64,000 nucleotides of DNA from Infirmifilum sp. NZ. GTDB lineage: Archaea > Thermoproteota > Thermoprotei > Thermofilales > Thermofilaceae. The notes beneath the pieces were generated by a model, which saw only the letters and a program-made list of their open reading frames with translations, was not told the origin of the DNA and searched no databases. The stretch is from the NCBI RefSeq assembly GCF_022693705.1, contig NZ_CP094288.1, forward strand, positions 946,443 to 1,010,442, read 5' to 3'. This document shows, one piece after another, positions 17,370 through 26,768 of the stretch. The position numbers were made by a program, and so were the translations under genes. How positions within the stretch are numbered: position 1 is the stretch's first letter; each line of letters begins with the position of its first letter.

Positions 17370-18725
17370 ATGTGGTCAATACTCTACTACTTGAGAAACG
17401 ATCCTGAAAAGCTCAGGTGGAACTTAAAGGCGCGGTTCATGGATCCTTCTCTTGTAGATGAGGCGCTGAAGCTCGACGAGATGTGGCGCGCAAAGAAGCG
17501 AGAGTACGATGAAGCTCGGCACGAGCTGAACAAGGTGTCCGAGCAGATAGGTAAGCTACCGGCCCAAGAGAGGGAGAGGGCTGTAAGCGAGGCCCGGAGG
17601 CTCCGTGAAAAGCTGCAGGCTATCGAGAGGGAGCTGTCGTCCCTGGAGAGCGAGAGGGAGAGCATCCTCAGGAGGATCCCTAATATCATCCACGAGAGTG
17701 TGCCTATAGGCCCTGACGAGACGTTCAACGTTCCGGTGCGCTACTGGGGCAAGCCGCGCGTGCCCCGAGAGTTCCTCGAGGCGTTCCTCAGGGAGACGAG
17801 GGAGAAGGGGTTCAACGTCGAGTACGAGGTCACCGACTGGAAACCCGTCGGGCACGCGGACTTCCTAGAGGGTAAAGGGCTTACCAGCACGGAGAAAGCG
17901 TCTGAGGTTGCCGGCTCCCGGTTTTACTACGCGTTCGATGACCTTGTTTGGCTGGATATAGCCCTTACGATGTACGCTCTCGAGTGCCTGGCCAAGAAAG
18001 GCTTCACCATACTCCAGCCGCCCCTAATGCTTAAGCAGGGAGTGCTTGAGGGGGTGATCAGCTTCGACGACTTCAGGGACATGGTGTACAAGATAGAAAA
18101 CGAGGATCTCTACCTGATAGGCACAGCCGAGCACCCCATAGCCGCTTTACACGCGAACGACGTTATTGCCGAGAAAGACCTCCCCCTCCTCTACGCTGGC
18201 ATTAGCCCCTCTTTCCGCAAGGAAGCCGGGGCTCACGGGAAAGACATGAAAGGCATATTCCGCGTACACCACTTCAACAAGGTGGAGCAGTTCGTTTTCT
18301 CGCACCCCGACGAGTCCTGGGAGTGGCACGAGAAACTGATCAAAAACGCCGAGGAGCTGTGGCAGGGCCTAGGCATCCCCTACAGGGTGGTCAACATCGC
18401 TTCAGGCGACCTAGGCGTGGTAGCCGCGAAGAAGTACGACCTCGAGGCCTGGATGCCGGCTCAGGGGAAGTACAGGGAGATGGTCTCCTGCAGCAACTGC
18501 ACTGATTGGCAGAGCTACAGGCTCAACATTAGGTACGCGGAGGTGAAAGGCGCGCCGAGCAAGGGGTACGTCCACACGCTGAACAGCACCGCGCTAGCTA
18601 TCCAGCGAACGATAACGGCGATAGTTGAAAACTACCAGACACCTGACGGTTACGTGAAGGTGCCAAGCGTGCTGAGAAAGTACCTGGAGCCCGTCGAGCC
18701 CAGGCTAAAAGTCTTCGTTTTCTAA
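17370..18725 (+). CDS. serS: Seryl-tRNA synthetase
   Basis: Charges tRNA-Ser, two genes of which are in this window. From the ATG at 17370 the product is 451 aa; a TTAAAAAC TATA-like box about 30 nt upstream favours this over the in-frame TTG at 17358. An N-terminal antiparallel coiled coil (about residues 30-100) is followed by the class II core with motif 2 (FRKEAGAHGKDMKGIFRVHH) and motif 3 (a TITAIVENYQ segment near the C-terminus). It is the common, bacterial/eukaryotic-type SerRS and not the methanogen type. Confidence 0.95.
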   Translation: MWSILYYLRNDPEKLRWNLKARFMDPSLVDEALKLDEMWRAKKREYDEARHELNKVSEQIGKLPAQERERAVSEARRLREKLQAIERELSSLESERESILRRIPNIIHESVPIGPDETFNVPVRYWGKPRVPREFLEAFLRETREKGFNVEYEVTDWKPVGHADFLEGKGLTSTEKASEVAGSRFYYAFDDLVWLDIALTMYALECLAKKGFTILQPPLMLKQGVLEGVISFDDFRDMVYKIENEDLYLIGTAEHPIAALHANDVIAEKDLPLLYAGISPSFRKEAGAHGKDMKGIFRVHHFNKVEQFVFSHPDESWEWHEKLIKNAEELWQGLGIPYRVVNIASGDLGVVAAKKYDLEAWMPAQGKYREMVSCSNCTDWQSYRLNIRYAEVKGAPSKGYVHTLNSTALAIQRTITAIVENYQTPDGYVKVPSVLRKYLEPVEPRLKVFVF

Positions 18726-18791
18726 ACGCTAACAGCCGTGTGCAGTAGCATAAGTTTTTAAGCTTAAAGCCTAGTTCACGCATGTGAGACT

Positions 18792-19190
18792 ATGAGCACG
18801 CGCCCGGAGGAGGCTGGAAACATTAAGGTTGGGTCTTTCATAGTCATCGACGGGGAGCCCTGCAAGGTCGTGGAGGTTGAGAAGAGCAAGACCGGGAAGC
18901 ACGGCTCGGCTAAAGCGAGGATAGTCGGCATAGGCTTCTTCGACGGGGCCAAGAGGAGCATCGTGGTCCCGACAGACGCTAAGGTCGACGTGCCGATGAT
19001 AAGGAAGTTCAACGCGCAGGTTGTGTCGATCACCGGAGACTACCTACAGCTGATGAGCCTGGATGACTACAGCACGTTTGAGGTCCCCATGCCCGCAGAG
19101 GAGGAAATCAAGAGCAAGCTGTCGGAGGGGGCAGAAGTGGAGGTATGGGAGGTTATGGGCCGCTATAAGATAATGCGCGTAAGAAGCTAA
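18792..19190 (+). CDS. eif5a: Translation factor aIF5A
   Basis: Hypusine-containing factor that relieves ribosome stalling. The 132-aa product has the KTGKHGSAK loop, in which Lys36 is the expected hypusination site, followed by an OB-fold C-terminal domain. The modifying enzyme, deoxyhypusine synthase, is encoded in this window at 24957-25937. A TTTTTAAG TATA box is about 35 nt upstream. Confidence 0.97.
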   Translation: MSTRPEEAGNIKVGSFIVIDGEPCKVVEVEKSKTGKHGSAKARIVGIGFFDGAKRSIVVPTDAKVDVPMIRKFNAQVVSITGDYLQLMSLDDYSTFEVPMPAEEEIKSKLSEGAEVEVWEVMGRYKIMRVRS

Positions 19191-19488
19191 AGGAGCAACC
19201 TTACAGCACGCCTGCAACTACCCGCTGCTCTCTTGAAGACTCTGGTTTTCACCTTATATTTGCTGCGAAAGCAAGCACTTCGTTTGAAGGATGGCGCAGG
19301 TACAGGCGAGTTTTAAATAAAACCCTGCCACTGCAATGAACAGTGATGACCCAGGCAGGCCGCGACTCCCTTCGAATCTACATGAGGAGGGAGAATGAAA
19401 GAGATCTTGAGTGCTGAGTTACTTCTCCACAGACTCCCTGAAGTAAAGGCAGATCTCCCTGCAGATTGCCGATAACCAAACTATCATA

Positions 19489-20706
19489 CTATCCGTTCTT
19501 TCTCGTCTTTGACGCCTTTAATAAGAGTGGTAGTGTAGAAACCATCAGTAGGAACCCTGCAAGGTATGGCAAGCTCGGGGATATCGCAGCAAGCGTGCCC
19601 GTAACTAAGGGCATTGCTAAGAACATCGTGGAGTTCAACGCCGATACACCCGCGGAGATCAGAGCCGCCTCTTCCCTAGATACTGTTTTGAAGAGCCAGT
19701 TCCTGTTAAAGACAAACCACGCCGAATCAAACATTCTCGCAGCGAAGCCGAGGAGGAGCAGTATTTCGAAGGGTGGCTTCGCGTAAAATATGAGCGTTGC
19801 GATAGCCGCGCCTATGACGGAAAGCATCATTGTATGGAAGCCGTGGCGCTCCGGTATTTCGTTTACGACGAACATTGAGGCTACAGTGGCAAGGCTTACC
19901 GATGCCTCCAGCAGTGCTACATGGAAGAGGTTCCCGCCATACTCCTCAACGATGTAATTTACAACGACGAAGGTTGGGACGAGCCGCCAAGCCAGCAGGT
20001 ACAGCACGTTGACCGCGAAGTACAGCCTTAGCTTACCTCTGAGCACCTGGACTAGGGCTTTGAGATCCTCCAGTATGGACGCGTTTTCTTCCTCCTCTCT
20101 CAGAACTACTGGCTGGAAAAACCTCAGGATATACAGGGCCAGCATCATGTCAACCGCCGCGAAGACCAGGAAGCCGTTCCTGACGCAGTCTAAGCTCGGA
20201 CACAGCACGCCGAACACATAGCCCAAGAATGGGTAGCTAAGCACTGCCGCGGCCTCCGGCAGGCTCATGTGCCACACAAGAGCCTCCTTCATCCTGTCCT
20301 CAGGGTAAACTGCCCTCTCGTACGCCTGGTAGAGCGGGTACAGTGTTGCGGCTACGTTCGATACAAGGAGCGAGACCCCCACAAAGAGCGGAACCATGCT
20401 TCCCGTAGCAAAGTAGAGGAGGAGTAGCGACGTAGATTCCAGCACGTCGATGAGCAGCAACCCCTTCTTTACATCGTGGAACGTGAAGTACCTGCCAACC
20501 AGGAACTTCGCCGGTATCGAGAAAACATTCACGGCTGTGAGGAGTATTCCCAGCTCCAGCACAGTGTATCCCTCTTCGAGGAAGTCATAGGGTACCATAT
20601 ACCACGTGAAGAGGAGCGGCGCCACCATGGCATGGTAAAGAATGTAGTACCTAGCTGACCTCGGTAGCTCGCTCCATCTCACGGCAAGTCTCCAAGAAAG
20701 AGCCAA
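19489..20706 (-). CDS. Major facilitator superfamily transporter
   Basis: A 405-aa integral membrane protein with about 11-12 hydrophobic segments and the MFS two-half layout; the central cytoplasmic linker (ILEDLKALVQVLRGKLRL) separates the halves. Substrate cannot be inferred; drug or metabolite export is a common role. TTG start at 20706, next to a very AT-rich stretch (ATATAAATAATATAAAC, about 20719-20735) that can serve as promoter. It stands alone, with no obvious regulator nearby. Confidence 0.8.
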   Translation of the reverse strand: MALSWRLAVRWSELPRSARYYILYHAMVAPLLFTWYMVPYDFLEEGYTVLELGILLTAVNVFSIPAKFLVGRYFTFHDVKKGLLLIDVLESTSLLLLYFATGSMVPLFVGVSLLVSNVAATLYPLYQAYERAVYPEDRMKEALVWHMSLPEAAAVLSYPFLGYVFGVLCPSLDCVRNGFLVFAAVDMMLALYILRFFQPVVLREEEENASILEDLKALVQVLRGKLRLYFAVNVLYLLAWRLVPTFVVVNYIVEEYGGNLFHVALLEASVSLATVASMFVVNEIPERHGFHTMMLSVIGAAIATLIFYAKPPFEILLLLGFAARMFDSAWFVFNRNWLFKTVSREEAALISAGVSALNSTMFLAMPLVTGTLAAISPSLPYLAGFLLMVSTLPLLLKASKTRKNG

Positions 20707-21090
20707 AGAGGCGTTTTAATATAAATAATATAAACATTATAGTGAGTTGAGTAACTTCATTGTCAAAAGCCGTCTGAGGATCAGTGTCCATGGTTTCTGG
20801 TTCAAGACAGTTTTTTAACTACTACTGCAAGTTTCCCGGCGGGGGACCCCTCGCTAGGTACTCTAATCATGTATCTAGAGCCCTAGACGTAATGCCACGA
20901 GTCAGGGACTCATGAGGTTACATATTGAGTCCGAAGTAGATCTGCCTCAAACATGCGACAAGGGGCTAAGGACCTCTAAGTGCTTGACTAATGCGCGTCA
21001 CTGACACGATCCGAGCGCTCTTTCAGCAAAGCGGGTGGACTGCATCGCGAGGGCGCACGTAATTTGAAGGAGTGAAACGCGCGTGAGCGG
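20707..21090. other. Intergenic stretch, no gene recognised
   Basis: About 380 nt. The first 40 nt are AT-rich and hold the MFS promoter (minus strand). I find no ORF or recognisable RNA fold in the rest. Confidence 0.5.
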
Positions 21091-21969
21091 TCAGTACATT
21101 GTGGCCCTTTTCCTGGCGAGCGAGAGGGAGAACCTAAGGAGTAGGAGGCCGAGGGGGACCAGTACTGCTGCCTGAAAAGCCAGCACTGCTAGGCTGGGTG
21201 CAACCTCAGGTAGCTTCGCCCCCCTAAGCATCACCTCCCTGACTGCGCCGATCACGTAGGTCTGAGGTAGCATGCTCCCTAGCAGCCTTAGCTCGTGGGG
21301 CAGGACCTCGGTAGGTACGTAGACCCCCGCCACCAGAGGGACCGCCAGCCTTACAAACCAGGAGATGGGCTCGACCCCCCTGTAGGAGCCGGCGATCCAG
21401 TACATCGAGGCGGAGATTAAGCCTAGGCCGCTGCAGGCGATCACGCCGAGCAGGATTATTCCCGCAGCGAGAGCGGGGTCCCCCCACGTAGAGACCGGGA
21501 AGTTGAAAAACGCTACCCCGATAACCAGGTACAGGGCGAACATCACTGCCTCCATAAGGAACCTCCAGCTGACCCTGGCGAATACGAAGGTGAGCGGTGA
21601 TACTCCAGCTAGCTGTAGGTAATCCCTCCTCGAGAGGTGGACTCCTCCCAGCCCCACTCTGCCTAGGTAGAGGGCCCCTATAGCCTCATAGTAAACTGTG
21701 AGGGCGCTGTCCAGGAGCGCGTTAACCATAAGCCCTGAGATTATGAACGCCATGAAGTTGCCTCCATAGAGACTGCTCGACCCCCCGAAGGCCAGGGCAT
21801 AGTATTTGAAGAGGAGCAACGTGAAGACCACTTGAAGGAGCTGGAATGGGATGTTCCAAACCCACCAGACCGCAATGTTTGATATCTCCTCGTAGTAGAA
21901 GGTAGCCAAGTGCCTCAGGTTGACCTTGGCAGCCTCCAGCAGGCGTGGCGTCCTAGCCACCTGTCCCAC
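21091..21969 (-). CDS. ABC-2 type transporter permease
   Basis: A 292-aa membrane protein with about six hydrophobic segments and the ABC-2 layout: an early GNFMAFIISGLMVNALLDS region and a late VPTEVLPHELRLLGSMLPQT segment, the typical periplasmic hairpin before the last helices. It overlaps the upstream ATPase gene by 17 nt, so the two form an exporter operon. Likely cargo is a drug, lipid or polysaccharide; nothing in the sequence narrows this. Confidence 0.88.
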   Translation of the reverse strand: MGQVARTPRLLEAAKVNLRHLATFYYEEISNIAVWWVWNIPFQLLQVVFTLLLFKYYALAFGGSSSLYGGNFMAFIISGLMVNALLDSALTVYYEAIGALYLGRVGLGGVHLSRRDYLQLAGVSPLTFVFARVSWRFLMEAVMFALYLVIGVAFFNFPVSTWGDPALAAGIILLGVIACSGLGLISASMYWIAGSYRGVEPISWFVRLAVPLVAGVYVPTEVLPHELRLLGSMLPQTYVIGAVREVMLRGAKLPEVAPSLAVLAFQAAVLVPLGLLLLRFSLSLARKRATMY

Positions 21970-23032
21970 CCACGTAGTAAAGGTACGCGTCCTCGAGGTT
22001 CGCTCTCTTCACCTTCAGCCTGACGATCTTAGCCCCCTCTGATACAAGCCTCTCCAGCAACCTGGGCAACACCTCATCCGCGTTTTCAACCCCCAGCGCT
22101 ACCTCGTACCTGCCCTCCTCGGGACTCAGACCCCTGAGGCTTACATACCTCACTCCGAGCTCCCTCAACCCCTCCAGCGCATGCCTCAGGTCGAAGTACG
22201 CGTTGTAGACCTCCATCTGCACGGACTCCTCAACCTTCGCCCGCTTTATCAGCTCCTCGACTCCCCCATCCGCTACGACCCTGCCGTTCCTAAGAATGAT
22301 AACCCTGCTGGCCTCCTCCTGGATCTCCAGGGGGTGGTGGGTGGCGTAGAGTATCGTGACGCCGAACTCCCTGTTCAGCTTGCCTAGGTAGTCCTTGACC
22401 GTCCTCACGGCCTCAGGGCTCAAGCCCATCATCGGCTCGTCGAGCAGGTAAACGGGGGTCCTCCTGAGGATCCCGATGAGCAAGCCGACCCTGGCTTGCT
22501 GCCCAGTCGACAGGGACCCCAGAGGCCTGTCCATCACCTCCGAGAGTCCTAGCCTCCTGGCCGCCCCCAGGACTTCCTCGAGGTCTATGCCGAAGAGCCG
22601 CGACATTATCCTCAGGTTCTGCCTCACAGTGAGCCTGAGCTGGGCCCACGCGGTCGCCCCCATCACAGAGGGTATGTAGGTGACGTGCTTAACGACCTCG
22701 TCTCTATCCTTCTCGACGTCGTAGCCCATGACCTCGGCCCTTCCACTAGTCGGAGGGATTAAGGTCGCAAGGATCTTGATCAGCGTGGTCTTCCCAGAGC
22801 CGTTCGGGCCCAGAAGGCAGACAAACTCGCCCTTCCTAACCCTTATCGAGACCCCGTCCAGCGCGCGGACCTCAACCTCCCCCACGACGGCGCGCATGAG
22901 CACCTCGTACAGGAACCTCCCTCCCAGCGTCTCGTAGTAAACACCTGGGTCGTAGAACCCCCGGCTTAGGACTTTGTAAACCCTCGTTAGCCCCTCCGTG
23001 CGTATGACCTCACCGCTCACAGGGCCCACCAT
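21953..23032 (-). CDS. ABC transporter ATP-binding protein
   Basis: ATPase partner of the permease at 21091. The 359-aa protein has Walker A GPNGSGKTTL near residue 74, the signature LSTGQQARVGLL near 180, Walker B VYLLDEPMMG and the H-loop in YATHHP. An extra N-terminal segment of about 50 residues precedes the first strand, and a C-terminal extension of about 90 residues follows the nucleotide-binding domain, as in exporters of the ABC-2/DrrA type. Confidence 0.92.
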   Translation of the reverse strand: MVGPVSGEVIRTEGLTRVYKVLSRGFYDPGVYYETLGGRFLYEVLMRAVVGEVEVRALDGVSIRVRKGEFVCLLGPNGSGKTTLIKILATLIPPTSGRAEVMGYDVEKDRDEVVKHVTYIPSVMGATAWAQLRLTVRQNLRIMSRLFGIDLEEVLGAARRLGLSEVMDRPLGSLSTGQQARVGLLIGILRRTPVYLLDEPMMGLSPEAVRTVKDYLGKLNREFGVTILYATHHPLEIQEEASRVIILRNGRVVADGGVEELIKRAKVEESVQMEVYNAYFDLRHALEGLRELGVRYVSLRGLSPEEGRYEVALGVENADEVLPRLLERLVSEGAKIVRLKVKRANLEDAYLYYVGGTGG

Positions 23033-23268
23033 GGGGTTGCCGCAATCTCACTCCTTAATGGGTTCACCCCCATTTTTGACTTTTGATTCTCACCATAGTT
23101 CTCCTAATCAACAATCATGTGTGTCGTGGAAGTTTACGGCTATGGAGTCAAGTTGACCCCCTAAACATCTGATCTATACTCCATTTTTACCCTTGGATCG
23201 TCTCAGACACTCCTGTTCGAAGACATTAGTGAGGCAAAGGTCAAAAGCTACGCTATGCTTTAGCACAT

Positions 23269-23730
23269 GTGGCGAAAGCTTCCGGGAAGCCCTGCAGGAA
23301 GGGTGTGGTCGGCGGAACCTTCTCCCTGCTCCATGAAGGCCACAAGCTGCTCCTCGGATTCGCGGCTGAGCGCTCTGAGAGCCTGCTTGTGGGTGTGACT
23401 GCGGACGAGCTGGCTAGGAGTAAGGGCCACCCTGTTGAGCCCTTCCGGGAGCGCGTGGACGCTGTCCTGAGGTACCTCAGCGAGGTGAGCCCCGGCTTAG
23501 GCGTGGAAGTTGTCGAGATCCACGATGTGTACGGGCCAGCGGTGGACGACGGGGAGGCCGACTGCATTTTCGTGTCGGAGGAAACGCTGCACGGTGCTTT
23601 CCTGATCAATATCTTGAGGCGAATTAAAGGCCTACCGCCCTTACGGATATACGCCGTTGAGATACTAACGGTTGGAGGGGTGAGGCTCTCCAGCACTCTC
23701 CTCTGGAAGACTAAGCTCGGGCGGAGATGA
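23269..23730 (+). CDS. coaD: Phosphopantetheine adenylyltransferase, archaeal type
   Basis: Transfers AMP from ATP to 4'-phosphopantetheine, the step just before dephospho-CoA kinase (encoded at 5239). The 153-aa nucleotidyltransferase has VGGTFSLLHEGHKLLL with the HxGH motif, and the LSSTLL segment near the C-terminus in place of the SSTxxR motif. GTG start at 23269. The 3' end overlaps the convergent membrane protein gene by 20 nt. Confidence 0.9.
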   Translation: MAKASGKPCRKGVVGGTFSLLHEGHKLLLGFAAERSESLLVGVTADELARSKGHPVEPFRERVDAVLRYLSEVSPGLGVEVVEIHDVYGPAVDDGEADCIFVSEETLHGAFLINILRRIKGLPPLRIYAVEILTVGGVRLSSTLLWKTKLGRR

Positions 23731-23947
23731 GCTTCGGTAGAAACCTTACTCTTAAAGCCTCCGCTAACGCCACCGCTAACGCCAAGAATGCCAGAAAAAC
23801 GCCCAGGCCCACGACGCTCCTGTACACTCCGGTGAAGAGCCTTGCCACCGACTCGGCCGCCACGACTATCGCTAAGAGTATCAGCCAGGTTGCGAGAATA
23901 ATGATGCCCACGACGACGAGGACTCTCCCCAGCCTCACACGTATCAC
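23711..23947 (-). CDS. Small membrane protein with two transmembrane segments
   Basis: A 78-aa product with two hydrophobic helices (about residues 8-31 and 43-64) and basic ends, giving an inside-inside topology. No family recognised. Its start overlaps the 3' end of the upstream glycosyltransferase gene by 4 nt, so it is probably translated from that transcript. Confidence 0.6.
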   Translation of the reverse strand: MIRVRLGRVLVVVGIIILATWLILLAIVVAAESVARLFTGVYRSVVGLGVFLAFLALAVALAEALRVRFLPKLISARA

Positions 23948-24957
23948 CGCGTCGGTGTGAGAAGAGCCGAGAGAACAGCTAGGGCCGCTGCGAAGATCTC
24001 GATCGCGACGTAGGCTTTAGCCACCTCCCGCTCGCTCGAGGGGCCTCCCACGGCTAGTATGAGGCGCGTCAGGGATAGGGGGGCCTCTGGGTCGCTGTTC
24101 GCGCGCAGGGTCCCGTCGCTATCGACTAAGATAGGTCTCTTCCTCACCTCGCGGTGCTCCCTGAACCCCCTGAAACTCACCAGGATGAAGAAGCCGTTGA
24201 GAATGTGCGGAAGTAGGAGCGTCAAGGCTACGAACTCGAGGTGGTCAACGACCGCTAGTGCTCCGATGAGAGCTCCGAGAAAAAGGCTCCCGCTGTCCCC
24301 GTTGAAAACTCTCGCGGGGTAGGCGTTGTACCTGTAGTAGGCGAGTAGAGCTCCCAGCGTGATGAGCGAGAGGGTAAGGGTCGCCTCTCTGTTCAAGATA
24401 GCGCCGATGAGGGCGAGCGCTGAAAAGATAACAATGGAGGTTCCCGGGACCACTCCGTTCATCACGTCCAGCATGTTCACGACGTTCGCAGCGCCCGCGA
24501 CTGAGATAGGCATGAGGGCCCAGTATATTATGGTGAGCCTCAACCTCCCGATCAGGGGTAGCTCGGGCCTACCCCACTCTATCAGACCCGGGCTAGTGAC
24601 GCCGACCACGAGTATTGGTAGTATCCCGAGGATGCTTAGGAGCGTCTTCACAGGGCCTCTCAGTATCTTAATGTCGTCGACGAGCCCCACGGCGAAGCAT
24701 ATGGCCGCGCTCGCGAAGGCCACCAGCACCCTAGCGGAAGCCGTGGGCTCGGCGGCCAGTGCTGCTAGGGCAACAGCCACGGAGACGCCGAGGAAGAGGA
24801 TCACACCGCCACTATGAGCAACCTCCGGGCTCCCGGGCTTGTGAGCGTCCGGCCGCACGAGGCCTCGGGCTCTAAGGTAGCTGATCAGCGGCTCCGCTGT
24901 CAGCCTGACTAGTAGGAAGGAGATGAAAAGTCCCACGACGGGTACCAGGATGTTCAT
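23944..24957 (-). CDS. UDP-sugar:polyprenol-phosphate sugar-1-phosphate transferase (MraY/WecA/AglH family)
   Basis: Integral membrane enzyme (337 aa, about 10 hydrophobic segments) that transfers a sugar-1-phosphate to a polyprenyl-phosphate carrier, the first step of archaeal N-glycan assembly. Visible motifs are the GLVDDIK loop near residue 95, the NMLDVMNG segment and NGDSGSLFLG, matching the family's acidic loops. It shares its first base with the stop of the deoxyhypusine synthase gene. The sugar donor, probably UDP-GlcNAc by analogy with AglH/Alg7, is not determined by the sequence. Confidence 0.85.
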   Translation of the reverse strand: MNILVPVVGLFISFLLVRLTAEPLISYLRARGLVRPDAHKPGSPEVAHSGGVILFLGVSVAVALAALAAEPTASARVLVAFASAAICFAVGLVDDIKILRGPVKTLLSILGILPILVVGVTSPGLIEWGRPELPLIGRLRLTIIYWALMPISVAGAANVVNMLDVMNGVVPGTSIVIFSALALIGAILNREATLTLSLITLGALLAYYRYNAYPARVFNGDSGSLFLGALIGALAVVDHLEFVALTLLLPHILNGFFILVSFRGFREHREVRKRPILVDSDGTLRANSDPEAPLSLTRLILAVGGPSSEREVAKAYVAIEIFAAALAVLSALLTPTR

Positions 24958-25937
24958 TAAACCACACCCATTTCCTTCGCCACGTAGCCTGCAATTACCG
25001 GGAAGATCAGCGTCGCGTCTCCGGGGACGGTAACGTGTGCGGCCTTTGGCTTCACCTTACCCCAGCTTATAGCCTCGCGCGTTCTAGCCCCGCTCAAGCT
25101 ACCGTCCCACTCGGGCGCCGAGGTTATCGCGACGGCGTAGTCAAGGCCCTCTCGGAACTGCGCCCACCAGATGAGGTGATGCTTCGAGATGCCCCCGCCG
25201 AGCATTATCCCACCCAGCTTCTCAGCCGCGAAGACCATCTCAGCTATTTTCCCCATATCTGCTACGACGTTGAGCTGTACCGGCTTCACCTCGGAGCTCG
25301 ACCTGCTCTTCTCATTGAAGGTGTATATAGCGGTCCCGAAGGCGGAATCAACCAGGCCCGGCGCAAACACGGGGACACCTTTCCGAAAGGCCTGCCTCAA
25401 AATGGAGTTTTCATCGGTGAGCCTCCTTCCCGCCTCGAGCGCGAGCTCGCTGGGGGACCACTCCTGCTTAATTCTCACTAGCTCCTCCAGCATTATGTGG
25501 GTGAAGCCCTCGATAGGAGGACCGTAGTTCTCGAAGGGTATGAGGATGTTCCCCAGCCTGTGGATTTCCAGCTCTAGCAGGAAAGCGTCATCGTACTCAA
25601 ACTCGCCGACGTAGTACTTGTAGCCCTGCCCCCTCGCTATATCGTGGTCGTACGTGCCACCGGTGGTGATCACCGCTTGCGCTAACCCGTGCTCGATGAA
25701 GTCCGCTATGAGACCTCTGAGCCCGGTTGCTACCAAGTTTGCTGGGAAGCTTAGAAAAACTGTAGCCCCGCTTCTGTACATCTCGAGCAGGGTCTCCACG
25801 CTCTTCACAACGTACCTGGTGGAGAAGCCGCCCACTTTCTCGAGCAGTTTGACCAGCCTGGCAGCATCCTCGGCTGCGTCGAGCAGGGTTAGGTCTTCCA
25901 CCGGGCGTGATAGAAGTAGGGACCTGTCGACTGCCAT
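24957..25937 (-). CDS. dys: Deoxyhypusine synthase
   Basis: NAD-dependent enzyme that moves the aminobutyl group of spermidine to the hypusination lysine of aIF5A (encoded at 18792). The 326-aa protein contains VITTGGTYDHDIARG, the IPFENYGPP segment and the GGGISKHH motif carrying the active-site lysine, then SAPEWDGSLSGAR. It lies just downstream of rpo7-spt4 with only 2 nt of spacing, so it is likely part of the same transcript. Confidence 0.95.
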   Translation of the reverse strand: MAVDRSLLLSRPVEDLTLLDAAEDAARLVKLLEKVGGFSTRYVVKSVETLLEMYRSGATVFLSFPANLVATGLRGLIADFIEHGLAQAVITTGGTYDHDIARGQGYKYYVGEFEYDDAFLLELEIHRLGNILIPFENYGPPIEGFTHIMLEELVRIKQEWSPSELALEAGRRLTDENSILRQAFRKGVPVFAPGLVDSAFGTAIYTFNEKSRSSSEVKPVQLNVVADMGKIAEMVFAAEKLGGIMLGGGISKHHLIWWAQFREGLDYAVAITSAPEWDGSLSGARTREAISWGKVKPKAAHVTVPGDATLIFPVIAGYVAKEMGVV

Positions 25938-25939
25938 TC

Positions 25940-26158
25940 CTAGCGCACCTTCAAGGCGTAGATTCCGGGCTTCCGGATGCCTAGCAGTTTGGCCACCTGC
26001 GAGTTCTCGACGTCCACAACAGCCACGAAGCCGTCCCAGTCGTCAGAGAATTCGCGTCCCCCGCACACCGGGCAAACTTCCACGTCGTCGTTCAGAAGCG
26101 CCTTGCAGTTTGTGCAGGCTTTTAGAGGCAGCTTTCTCTTAGGCACCTTGCTTCTCAC
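25940..26158 (-). CDS. spt4: Transcription elongation factor Spt4 (RpoE'')
   Basis: Small zinc protein that pairs with Spt5 to keep elongating RNA polymerase processive. The 72 aa contain the zinc ribbon Cys15/Cys18 and Cys29/Cys32 and the SDDWDGFVAVVDVENS strand region. It overlaps the end of rpo7 by 20 nt; the rpo7-spt4 pair is conserved across archaea. Confidence 0.95.
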   Translation of the reverse strand: MRSKVPKRKLPLKACTNCKALLNDDVEVCPVCGGREFSDDWDGFVAVVDVENSQVAKLLGIRKPGIYALKVR

Positions 26159-26711
26159 CCCGAGCCCTCTCTATTAGCTCTTTGACGTACTCGAGTTTCC
26201 CGAGGTAAGGCTGACGCATCGTCAGGCGCACGCGCATGACCCCTCTCTGCTCGTCGTAGCCGACGCCTATGACGCGCGCCCGAACGATGTCCCCTCTTCT
26301 GATTATCCTCTTACCGCTTTCGGCTATGACGATGCCTTGATCCCTATCGTACATAACGTCTCTTGTCGGAAAAACCTGAGATTTGTGGACAAAACCATCA
26401 ACAGCCCCGAGCCTAACGGTGATTCCTATGTTCTCCACTAGTACGACCTCCCCTTCGACGACCTCCTGGTTTACAGCGCTAAACACTAATGCCGTGAAGC
26501 GGGCCTGGTGGTAAGAGCTCCCGTCGCCGAAGGTCAGGTATCCCTCCTCGGATGCCTCAGCATCGAGCACGGAGACTACGAGCCCGATGCCTTCAAGCAC
26601 CCTGCCCTCAAAGCTCTCCCTAAGTATTTCCAAGGCTGCTTCTCTCAGCGGTTTACCGAAGAGCCGCGGAGGTATTCTTATCACGTCCTCAAACACTATC
26701 AGCTTGTACAT
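26139..26711 (-). CDS. rpo7: DNA-directed RNA polymerase subunit Rpo7 (RpoE')
   Basis: Stalk subunit of archaeal RNA polymerase that pairs with Rpo4. From the ATG at 26711 the product is 190 aa and begins MYKLIVFEDVIRIPPRLFGK, the family N-terminus, followed by an S1-type RNA-binding domain (VRLGAVDGFVHKSQV region). An in-frame codon 30 nt further upstream would add a non-conserved segment and lies too close to the TATA box at 26747-26758. Confidence 0.96.
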   Translation of the reverse strand: MYKLIVFEDVIRIPPRLFGKPLREAALEILRESFEGRVLEGIGLVVSVLDAEASEEGYLTFGDGSSYHQARFTALVFSAVNQEVVEGEVVLVENIGITVRLGAVDGFVHKSQVFPTRDVMYDRDQGIVIAESGKRIIRRGDIVRARVIGVGYDEQRGVMRVRLTMRQPYLGKLEYVKELIERARGEKQGA

Positions 26712-26746
26712 AAAACACCAAATCCCCGTCACGCGGTACAATTTAT

Positions 26747-26758
26747 ATCATTTTTCAT
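26747..26758 (-). promoter_or_regulatory. TATA box of the rpo7-spt4-dys transcript
   Basis: The minus strand reads TGATATAAATTG, about 40 nt before the rpo7 ATG, leaving a leader of roughly 12 nt. It supports the shorter Rpo7 start. Confidence 0.55.
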
Positions 26759-26768
26759 TGAAAAATGG

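Noticed and set aside
21091..23032. ABC exporter genes as a recent horizontal acquisition
   Set aside because: Base composition looks a little different by eye, but without codon-usage statistics this cannot be supported.
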